A DNA stretch of 64,000 nucleotides, from assembly GCF_040954835.1 (NCBI RefSeq), contig NC_090699.1, positions 13,633,817 through 13,697,816 on the forward strand, in the 5' to 3' direction. This DNA is from Lepisosteus oculatus. Lineage: Eukaryota > Chordata > Actinopteri > Semionotiformes > Lepisosteidae. The notes under the pieces are model-generated. The model was not told where the DNA came from, did not search any database, and was given only the letters and a program-made list of their open reading frames with translations. Of the stretch, positions 14,101 to 26,100 are shown one piece after another (the stretch's first letter is position 1; every line of letters starts with the position of its first letter). Both the position numbers and the translations under genes were made by a program.

Positions 14101-17100
14101 GAGACAGGGTCCAGTCTCGTGGAGATACAGAGAGAGAGACAGGGTCCAGTCGAGAGGAGATACAGAGAGAGAGAGACAGGGGTCCAGTCGAGAGGAGATA
14201 CAGAGAGAGAGACAGGGTCCAGTCGAGAGGAGATACAGAGAGAGAGAGACAGGGGTCCAGTCGAGAGGAGATACAGAGAGAGAGACAGGGTCCAGTCAAG
14301 AGGAGATACAGAGAGAGAGAGACAGGGTCCAGTCTCGTGGAGATACAGAGAGAGAGACAGGGGTCCAGTCTCGTGGAGATACAGAGAGAGAGACAGGGTC
14401 CAGTCTCGTGGAGATACAGAGAGAGAGAGAGACAGGGGTCCAGTCTCGTGGAGATACAGAGAGAGAGAGACAGGGTCCAGTCGAGAGGAGATACAGAGAG
14501 AGAGACAGGGGTCCAGTCTCGTGGAGATACAGAGAGAGAGACAGGGGTCCAGTCTCGTGGAGATAGAGAGAGAGAGGGAGAGACAGTGGTCCAGTCGAGA
14601 GGAGATACAGAGAGAGAGACAGGGGTCCAGTCGAGAGGAGATACAGAGAGAGAGAGGACGACAGGCAGACAGGAAGAATGAAAGATAGGAGGTGAGAGGA
14701 AATCGTGAGGAGAGAGATGCTGAGAGAGTGTGAGACACCCAGAGAGCAGAGAAGCACAGGGCAGGATGAGAGAAAGAGAGAGAGACAGGTGAGGAGAAGG
14801 GGAGGGAGAGGGAACGGAGAGAGACACCGGCGGACAGGGCAGTCAGAAGGCACGTGACAGGACGGGACAGAGGCGGACAGTACCTTGGTTGTCCAGTGCA
14901 TTGTGGGCCAGGTTGAGGGAATGAATGACGGAGGCAGGGTTCTCCGAGAGAGCCACAGACAGCTTCTGAGGGAAATCACTGGAGAGACAGGGAGAGAGGG
15001 ATACTGCAACATAAAGACTCCCCACAGGGGCGATACACGCAAGACAGCACAGGGTCAGTAGAGAACAGCACAGGGTCAATACACACCACACAGCACAGGG
15101 TCAGTAGAGAACAGCACAGGGTCAATACACACCACACAGCACAGGGTCAATACACACCACACAGCACAGAGTCAATACACGCCACACAGCACAGGGTCAA
15201 TACACACCACACAGCACAGGGTGAATACACACCACACAGCACAGAGTCAATACACGCCACACAGCACAGGGTCAATACACACCACACAGCACAGGGTGAA
15301 TACACACCACACAGCACAGGGCCAGTAGAGAACAGCACAGAGCCAATACACACCACACAGCACAGGGTAAGTAGAGAACAGCACAGGGTCAATGCACACC
15401 ACACATCACAGGGTCTGTAGTGAACAGCACAGGGTCAATACACACCACACAGCACAGGGTCAATACACACCACACAGCACAGGGTCAGTAGAGAACAGCA
15501 CAGAGTTAATACACACCACACAGCACAGGGTCAATACACACCACACAGCACAGGGTAAGTAGAGAACAGCACAGGGTCAATGCACACCACACATCACAGG
15601 GTCTGTAGTGAACAGCACAGGGTCAATACACACCACACAGCACAGGGTCAATACACACCACACAGCACAGGGTCAGTAGAGAACAGCACAGAGTTAATAC
15701 ACACCACACAGCACAGGGTCAATACACACCACACAGCACAGGGTAAGTAGAGAACAGCACAGGGTCAATGCACACCACACATCACAGGGTCTGTAGTGAA
15801 CAGCACAGGGTCAATACACACCACACAGCACAGGGTCAGTAGAGAACAGCACAGGGTCAATACACACCACACAGCACAGGGTCAGTAGAGAACAGCACAG
15901 AGTTAATACACACCACACAGCACAGGGTCAATACACACCACACAGCACAGGGTCTGTGGAGAGCCTAGTGACTGGACATTACAGTACAGCGATGTTGTCA
16001 GTTCAGGGCAGCGTCTCAGACATGTCATGAAGACTCAGAGTTGGGGGTCTCCTTTGCTCATTTTGTTGTTTCTATGGGGAGGGGTAGCATTGGTCACTGT
16101 CCCTACTCTTGTGCATTTTCTAACAGGGCTGCAGCCCTCTAACTGTGTCACAGAGGCCCCTGCTGTCTGTTTGCGACCGAGCGTGCAACATCTTGGACAC
16201 TAAAGTGATCCACAGATCCAGGGGGCCACTCACGATTTGAGTCCTGCATTCTCCAGAGTGATCTCCTCCAGGCTGCTGGATTTACTGAGGGTGTGCAAGA
16301 CCTGCTCCGTGACCTCTGACCCCTGGTAGAGAGAGGGCACAGTGAGATGAACAGACAGGTACAGAGACACAGGGAAGACACCAGGCGGACAGTCGGACAG
16401 AGAGATAGGTACTATTCGCAAGTCCTTGCAGTAGAGTTTGGTGAACCAGGTGTTGTACGCCATGGACGCCACAATGACAGCCAGGTCCCTGCCAGAGAGA
16501 CAGAGACACTCATTAAGGGTGCTTATTACATACCTATTACACTGGCACGTGTATATTACACCCACTGTTATTACACACTCTTATTACATACCTATTACAC
16601 TGCCACATATATATTACACCCATTGTTATTACACACTCTTATTACATACCTATTACACTGCCACATATATATTACACCCATTGTTATTACACACCCTTTT
16701 TACATACCTATTACACTGACACATGTATATTACACCCACTGTTATTACATACCTATTACACTGCCATGTGTATATTACACACACTATTATTACACACCTA
16801 ATTACACTGCCATGTGTATATTAAACACACTATTATTACACACCCTTATTACATACCTATTATACTGCCATGTGTATATTACACACACTATTATTACCTA
16901 CCTAATGTCACTCCCACATGTATATTACACACACTATTATTACACACCCTTATTACATACCTAATTACAATGCCTTATGTACATTAAGCCCACTGTTATT
17001 ACACAGCCTTATTACATACCTAATAACAGTACAAAGACTTATGTATATTACACACAGTGTTATTACACACTCTTATTACACACATAATTACTATGCCTTG

Positions 17101-20100
17101 TGGATATTACACACTGTTATTAAACACCCTTATTACACTCCCAACTACACGGCTACATGCACTGATCACACAGTGTACAAGTACTTTCATCACGCAGTTA
17201 CCTCACACTGTGTCACGCGGGTTGAACCCTCCCTGGGGGAGGACAGGGGGGCCCAGGGGCTGTGAAGCACAGCCATTCTCACACACTGTTCCTCATCACC
17301 ACACACTACAGCGCGCTCACACTGGTGCACACTCTCCCACGCTGCCTTCTGCGCACGACAGCTCACTCCCTCACACGTCTCCCTCCCGCCTCCCACCCTG
17401 CTCGCTCACCTGCTCTCCAGGTGGCTGAAGTCCAGCAGGTTGAACTCCCGGTTGTCCTGAGAGTGATAGATCGTGTCCACATCCTGAGAGACAGAGAGAG
17501 GAGACACACACTGGCTGAATGTTGAAGCACAGAGAGACAGAGAGACAGGAGACACACACTGGCTGAAACAAAGAGAGACAGAGAAAGAGGAGACACACAC
17601 TGGCTAACTGCTGAACCACAGAGAGACGGAGAGAGGAGACACACTGGATGACTGCTGAACCACAGAGAGACAGAGAGAGAGGAGACACACACTGGCTGAC
17701 TGCTGAACCACGGAGAGACAGAGAGACAGAGAGAGAGGAGACGCACACTGGCTGAACCACAGAGAGACAGAGAGAGGGACAGGGAGACAGAGGGACAGGG
17801 AGACAGCTCGTACCCACTGCACCTCCTCCTTACAGCCAATTCCATTATAATCACACAGAGCAGCATAGGTGTCTGAGAATCCCCCTGAGAGAGAGACAGA
17901 GAGTCAGTGTGGCGCTCTGCCTGTGACATCGGCATCGAGCTGCTGCATCACTGCTCACCACAGGCTCGCTGCGTCTCCACTGACGTGTCCGAATTGGGAG
18001 AAAACTTCCGACTCCCCTCTGAGAGTTCACCTTCTGCCCTGCAGATAGTGGGGCTGAATAGAGAGAGGGGTTAATGAAGACACACTGACTGGACACTCCA
18101 GTACATTAACACTGCACTGAGAGAGAGGGGTTCATACAGACACACTGACTGGACACTCCAGTACATTAACACTGTACTGAGAGAGAGGGGTTCATACAGA
18201 CACCCTGACTGACTGGACACTCCAGTACATTAACACTGCACTGAGAGAGAGGGGTTCATACAGACACACTGACTGACTGGACACTCCAGTACATTAACAC
18301 TGCAGTGAGAGAGAGGGGTTCATACAGACACACTGACTGACTGGACACTCCAGTACATTAACACTGCACTGAGAGAGAGGGGTTCATACAGACACACTGA
18401 CTGACTGGACACTCCAGTACATTAACACTGCACTGAGAGAGAGGGGTTCATACAGACACACTGACTGACTGGACACTCCAGTACATTAACACTGCACTGA
18501 GAGAGAGGGGTTCATACAGACACACTGACTGACTGGACACTCCAGTACATTAACACTGCACTGAGAGAGAGGGGTTCATACAGACACACTGACTGACTGG
18601 ACACTCCAGTACATTAACACTGCACTGAGAGAGAGGGGTTCATACAGATACAGTGGCATGTTACTCAAAGTAAATATAACAGTCCTGATTGTTTCAGTTT
18701 GATTTTTACGACTGCTGAGGCCAATGGAAACGAATGAACCTGGTCAGACTCACGCAAAGACGGAGTTGTTAAAGATTCGGGAAAGGGCAAAGTTCACATG
18801 ACTGATCACGAGATCCAGGTGCTCCAGAGACTGCAGTCGGAGAGAGTAGCTCGTCTTCTCCGTCTCTATGACAACCTGATCAAGAAACGAGCATAACCGA
18901 TCACGCACTTACGTTCCCAGCACTGCTGATGAGAAAACTCCTGTCGCCACCAGCAGAAGGAAGCACAGTCCCTGCAGAGGGACATACTGTCCTACCTGAT
19001 TGTCCAAACACGTGTTCATGGAGCGAATCTCCAGGAAATTGAAAGTGATCTCCACCTGTAAAAGAAATATTCACGACAGGTGAGAAACAGCACCTCCCGT
19101 TGCTCGCAGGCAGGATGAAGGATGTGCAGCCCAGTGCAATCACAATGGCAGTCTAACAACAAACAGCACCCTCTCGCACAGGGTTCATACAGACACACTG
19201 ACTGGACACTCCAGTACATTAACACTGCACTGAGAGAGAGGGGTTCATACAGACACACTGACTGACTGGACACTCCAGTACATTAACACTGCACTGAGAG
19301 AGAGGGGTTCATACAGACACACTGACTGACTGGACACTCCAGTACATTAACACTGCACTGAGAGAGAGGGGTTCATACAGACACACTGACTGGACACTCC
19401 AGTACATTAACACTGCACTGAGAGAGAGGGGTTCATACAGACACACTGACTGGACACTCCAGTACATTAACACTGCACTGAGAGAGAGGGGTTCATACAG
19501 ACACACTGACTGACTGGACACTCCAGTACATTAACACTGCACTGAGAGAGAGGGGTTCATACAGACACACTGACTGACTGGACACTCCAGTACATTAACA
19601 CTGCACTGAGAGAGAGGGGTTCATACAGACACACTGACTGGACACTCCAGTACAGTAACACTGCACTGAGAGAGAGGGGTTCATACAGACACACTGACTG
19701 ACTGGACAGATGTGACTCTGTTAATTTAACACCCACCTTTGTTGGGACCTTGATGGCTAAGAGGTTCAGCCGCCATGTTGTGAGAACCTGAGAGAGAGAC
19801 AGGTCAGAGAGAAAGAGACAGGTCTGACGGAGTAGAGGCAAAGAAATAAGCAGGAGGGTAATGAGACTGAACAGCTACAGTAATTAAGAAATCAACGCAC
19901 GACGCCGAGGCACTCAAAAAAGGGATTAATTAAAGCAATTCATTCATTAATTAAGGAAGAATTTCTCTATGATGGCAGTCCAGAGAAATTCCTCTAACTT
20001 GAAAGTATTTATGAATTATAACTGTAGGCGAAATCCCAAGTCCTAACCTTGGTCTATATATAGAACAAAGACTTTCTCCAGCTGTGACTCACTGAGAGAG

Positions 20101-23100
20101 ACAGGACAGAGCAGGCAGAGAGAGAGAGGGACTGGGCTGGGGGGAGACAGGGTTTCCTTGGAAAAGGAACATGAATCTTGATCCATTTAAAAGGATCATG
20201 AGCAGTGTTTCAAAAGACAAGCACTAGATTCCCTCATTAAAGCCCATGAACAGTGTTTAAAGACAGAATCACCAGATTCTCTTATAAAAGCCCATGAACA
20301 GTGTTTAAAGACAGAATCACCAGATTCTCTTATAAAAGCCCATGAACAGTGTTTAAAGACCCAGAGACCAGATTCTCTTATAAAAGACCTGTCTCACTCC
20401 CTCTCTGCCAGCCCTTGACCTGTCTCACTCTCTCTCTCTCCTACCCCTTGACCTGTCTCACTCTCTCTCTCTCCTACCCCTTGACCCGTCTCACTCTCTC
20501 TCTCTCCTACCCCTTGACCCGTCTCACTCCCTCTCTCCCACCCCTTGATCTGTCTCCCTCTCTCTCCCACCCCTTGACCTGTCTCACTCCCTCTCTGCCA
20601 GCCCTTGATCTGTCTCCCTCTCTCTCCCACCCCTTGACCTGTCTCACTCTCTCTCTCTCCTACCCCTTGACCTGTCTCACAGATCGCAGTTCTAGTGTTA
20701 GAAACTGGTGGTGCTCAGTGGTGCTCAGTGGTGGTCAGTGGTGGTCAGTACGTCCTGCTGGACGCCTCTCCTTCAGCGCCCCGCGCCTCCCCCCCCTCTC
20801 TCTCGACAACTGCCCCCCCTCTCAGCACCCTGCCCCTGCCCCCCTCCCCTCCACAGCCTGCCCCCCACCCTGACCCTGACCCCCTCTGGAGCCTGACCCC
20901 ACCCTGCACAGCCTGCCCCCCACCCTGACCCTGACCCCCTCTGCACCCTGACCCTGCCCCCCTCCCCTCCACAGCCTGACCCCCACCCTGCCAACCCCCT
21001 CCCCTCTACAGCCTGACCCTGACCCTGACCCTGACCCCCTCCCCTCTGCACCCTGCCCCTGCCCCCCTCCCCTCCACACCCTGCCCCTGCCCCCCTCCCC
21101 TCCACAGCCTGACCCCCTCCCCTCCACACCCTGCCCCTGCCCCCCTCCCCTCCACAGCCTGACCCCCTCCCCTCTGCACCCTGCCCCTGCCCCCCTCCCC
21201 TCCACAGCCTGACCCCCTCCCCTCTGCACCCTGCCCCTGCCCCCCTCCCCTCCACAGCCTGACCCCCACCCTGACCCTGCCCCCCTCCCCTCCCCTCCGC
21301 ACCCTGCCCCTGCCGCCCCGCGCTGAAGAGCCGCGTTCAGAATCGGAGCTGACAGAGACAGCGCCGCGGTCAGAGCCCTGCAGCGGTGGGGGTGTGCTGG
21401 TGTGCGTGGGCAGGACAGCGCAGGGAGAGCGTGCTCTCACGGAGAGGGGGCAGAAGGGGGGCAGTTATTTCTGGCCCCCCCTCGCCGGGGACAGGGACGA
21501 CGAGCGCCGGCTGGGGGCAGAGAGACAGGCTGCGGTCTGGCCACAGCGCACACGGCCCTGGGCAAACCTCAGCTGTGACTCACCCACAGCCTGGGGCTGC
21601 TGCTCCCTGTCACACAGAAAGACACCAGCACCGATTTAGATGTTCGCCTCTCGGAGTGATTGAAATACTGCAGGCCAAATGACGCTTTTAATAGAAACCA
21701 TGCGAGAACGAATGGCTGTTATTTCAGACGCAAAAGCAATAGTTTTTATATAGATATACCGCAACAACTTTAATTTTAATCTCCATTTTTCCAGGTGAGT
21801 CAATTGCACTGTCCTCCACTGCCCACCCAGCAGAACATGTTCCTGGAGCAGAGTCACTGTCTCACCTTCACTACTGCACTACTGGAGCCCTGTCCACCCA
21901 GCAGGACATGTCCCTGGAGCAGAGAGAGTCACTGTCTCACCTTCACTACTGCACTACTGGAGCCCTGTCCACCCAGCAGGACATGTCCCTGGGGCAGAGT
22001 CACTGTCTCACCTTCACTACTGCACTACTGGAGCCCTGTCCACCCAGCAGGACATGTCCCTGGAGCAGAGAGAGTCACTGTCTCACCTTCACTACTGCAC
22101 TACTGGAGCCCTGTCCACCCAGCAGGACATGTCCCTGGGGCAGAGTCACTGTCTCACCTTCACTACTGCACTACTGGAGCCCTGTCCACCCAGCAGGACA
22201 TGTCCCTGGAGCAGAGTCACTGTCCTGCTCAAGGGCACAACAGCAATGTCTCACCTTCACTACTACAGAGAGAGAGGAAAGGGACTCACAAGAATTTTGT
22301 CTTCCAGCTTGCCATTCTTCGTTTCAATTTTGACGCTCCTGATCAACTTGATTGACGACTTATCAATAACCTTCCTGATGCTGTCTGCAATATACAGTTT
22401 ATAAGATAAAATTAGTGAGAGAGTCGGTCAGTCACCAAGTGTGTTAGTGAGAAAATCAGTGTCAGTTAGTCAAACATCAGTCTGTCTGTCTATCACTGTC
22501 AATTATTGAGGATCAATGAGTGTGTGGACCAGTCAGAGTGTCAGAAAGTCAGTGTGTGGGCCAGTCAGCGTGTCAGACAGTCAGTGTGTAGGCCAGTCAG
22601 AGTGTCAGAAAGTCAGTGTATGGGCCAGTCAGTCAGTGTGTGGGCCAGTCAGCGTGTCAGACAGTCAGTCAGTGTGTGGGCCAGTCGGCGTGTCAGACAG
22701 TCAGTCAGTGTGTGGGCCAGTCGGCGTGTCAGACAGTCAGTCAGTGTGTGGGCCAGTCGGCGTGTCAGACAGTCAGTCAGTGTGTGGGCCAGTCGGCGTG
22801 TCAGACAGTCAGTCAGTGTGTGGAACAGTCGGCGTGTCAGACAGTCAGTCAGTGTGTGGGCCAGTCGGCGTGTCAGACAGTCAGTCAGTGTGTGGGCCAG
22901 TCGGCGTGTCAGACAGTCAGTCAGCGTGTGGGCCAGTCGGCGTGTCAGACAGTCAGTCAGTGTGTGGGCCAGTCGGCGTGTGGACCAGTCAGTGTGTGGA
23001 CCAGTCAGTGTGTCAGACAGACAGTCAGTGTGTTGGCCAGTCAGCGTGTCGGACAGTCAGTGGATGTGCCAGTCAGTGTGTCAGACAGTCAGTGGGTGGG

Positions 23101-26100
23101 CCAGTCGGTGAGTTGGCTAGTCGGCATGTCGGACAGTCAGAGTGTCGGACAGTCAGTGGACGTGCCAGTCGGTGTGTCAGACAGTCAGTGGGTGGGTCAG
23201 GCGGACAGTCAGCGCTCAGCTCGGGACCCTGCCCGCTGTTCACATGAGTCTCTCTATATCAAGCTATGAGCTCACACAGTGTGACAGGAAGTGAGCTCAC
23301 TGTCAGTTCCACCACTGAGCAGAGGTGACAGGGCCTGAGAGAGGAAGAGCACAGACAGGAGGCACGCACTGCAGGGGGGAGCAGGGCAGGGGTGGAAGAG
23401 AGAGAGAGGAAGAGCACAGAGAGAGAGGAAGAGCACAGACAGGAGGCACGCACTGCAGGGGGGAGCAGGGCAGGGGTGGAAGAGAGAGAGAGGAAGAGCA
23501 CAGAGAGGAGGCACACACTGCTGGGGGGAGCAGGGCAGGGGTGGGAGAGAGAGAGAGAGGAAGAGCACAGAGAGAGGAGGCACACACTGCTGGGGGGAGC
23601 AGGGCAGGGGTGGAAGAGAGAGAGGAAGAGCACAGAGAGAGGAGGCACACACTGCTGGGGGGAGCAGGGCAGGGGTGGGAGAGAGAGAGAGGAAGAGCAC
23701 AGAGAGAGGAAGAGCACAGAGAGGAGGCACACACTGCTGGGGGGGAGCAGGGCAGGGGTGGGAGAGAGAGAGAGAGGAAGAGCACAGAGAGAGGAGGCAC
23801 ACACTGCTGGGGGGAGCAGGGCAGGGGTGGAAGAGAGAGAGGAAGAGCACAGAGAGAGGAGGCACACACTGCTGGGGGGAGCAGGGCAGGGGTGGGAGAG
23901 AGAGAGAGGAAGAGAGAGAGGAAGAGCACAGAGAGAGGAGGCACACACTGCTGGGGGGAGCAGGGCAGGGGTGGGAGAGAGAGAGAGGAAGAGAGAAAGG
24001 AAGAGGAGGCACACACTGCTGGGGGGGGCAGGGCAGGGGTGGGGGAGAGAGAGAGGAAGAAAGTGCTGACCAGGCACATCACACACGTCCAGCACTCCTA
24101 ACGAGTCTACAGTCTTCTCATTAGGATCCTGACTATGGATGCGCTCTCTTTCTCTCACACACTCACAGCGCTAATGCACTGTGGAGCCAGAGGTGATCTC
24201 GAGAGAATTCAATCACCACTAATCCAATCCCAGAGCCAGAGCAGGAAGAGAGAGAGACAGAGGAGACACAGAGGGAGAGGGGAGAGAGAGACAGGCAGGC
24301 TGCGGTGAGAGACAGAGGGACAGAGGGAGAGGGGAGAGAGAGACAGGCAGGCTGGGGTGAGAGAGACAGAGGGACAGAGGGACAGGGGTAAGAGAGAGTG
24401 AGAGGACAGTTGTCAGAGAGACAGAGAGGGAGAGAGGGACAGGAGTAAGAGAGAGTGAGAGGACAGTTGTCAGAGGGGCAGAGAGGGAGAGAGGGACAGG
24501 AGTAAGAGAGGGACAGGAGTAAGAGAGGGCGAGAGGACAGTTGTCAGAGGGGCAGAGAGGGAGAGAGGGACAAGTTACTGTGGATGTTGTCTCTGTTACT
24601 GGAGAAAGAGGGATTCCAGTGGATTAATTTCTAGTGGCTCATTAATGAACCCATTAGCAGTAATTAAGACTAAGAGCTCCCCAGAGGGCAGGCAGTACAG
24701 CTGTCCCAGAGCGTGTGTGTGTGTGTGTGTGTGTGTGCTATGGCAGTGGGGACACAGTTAGGGAGGACTTGTCCTCACCAGGAGGCATGAGGTGCAGGAC
24801 TTCTCTCAACCAAACAACACTCTCACATCTCCTTTCACCCTGGCAGAGGGAATACCCAGAGCACAGTGTGTGTGTCAGTACGTCTAGTGTGGTGTCTGTG
24901 TGTGTGTCAGTACGTCTAGTGTGGTGTCTCTCTATGTGTGTCAGTACGTCTGAGAGTGTGTGTCTCTGTGTGTGTCAGTACATCTGAGTGTGTCTCTGTG
25001 TGTGTGTCAGTACGTCTGAGAGTGTGTGTCTCTGTGTGTGTGTCAGTACATCTGAGTGTGTCTCTGTGTGTGTGTCAGTACGTCTGAGAGTGTGTGTCTC
25101 TGTGTGTGTGTCAGTACATCTGAGTGTGTCTGTGTGTGTGTCAGGACGTCTGAGAGTGTGTGTCTCTGTGTGTCAGTACGTCTGAGAGTGTGTGTCTCTG
25201 TGTGTGTGTGTCAGTACATCTGAGAGTGTGTGTCTCTGTGTGTGTGTGTCAGTACATCTGAGAGTGTGTGTCTCTGTGTGTGTGTGTCAGTACATCTGAG
25301 TGTGTCTGTGTGTGTGTCAGTACGTCTGAGTGCATCTCTGTGTGTGTCAGTACGTCTAGTGTGTGTGTCTCTCTGTGTGTGTCAGTACGTCTAGTGTGTG
25401 TGTCTCTCTGTGTGTCAGTACGTCTGAGAGTGTGTGTCTCCCTGTGTGTCAGTACATCTAAATCTGTGTGTCTCTGTGTGTGTCAGTACATCTGAGTCTG
25501 TGTGCCTCTGTGTGTGTGTGTGTCTCTGTGTGTCTCTATGTGTGTGTCAGTATGTCTGAGAGTGTTTGTCAGTATGTCTGAGTCTGTGCCTCTATGTGTG
25601 TCAGTATGTCTGAGTCTGTGTGCCTGTGTGTGTCAGTACAACTGAGAGTGTGTGCCTCTCATTGTGTGTATCCGTGTGTCAGTACATCTGAGTGTGTCTC
25701 ATTGTGTGTGTATCTGTGTGTGTCAGTTCGTCTAGTGTGTGTGCCTCTCATTGTGTGTGTATCCGTGTGTGTCAGTACGTCTAGTGTGTGCGCCTCTCAT
25801 TGTGTGTGTGTATCTGTGTGTGTCAGTACGTCTAATGTGTGCGCCTCTCATTGTGTGTGTGTATCTGTGTGTGTCAGTACGTCTAGTGTGTGCACCTCTC
25901 ATTGTGTGTGTGTATCTGTGTGTGTCAGTACGTCTAATGTGTGTGCCTCTCATTGTGTGTGTATCTGTGTGTGTCAGTACGTCTGAGCATGTGCCTTTTA
26001 TTGTGTGTATGTGTGAGTGTGGGCATCTCCTATTGTGTGTGTACCTGTGTGTGTGAGTACGTGTGAGTGTGTGCATCTCCTATTGTGTGTGTACCTGTGT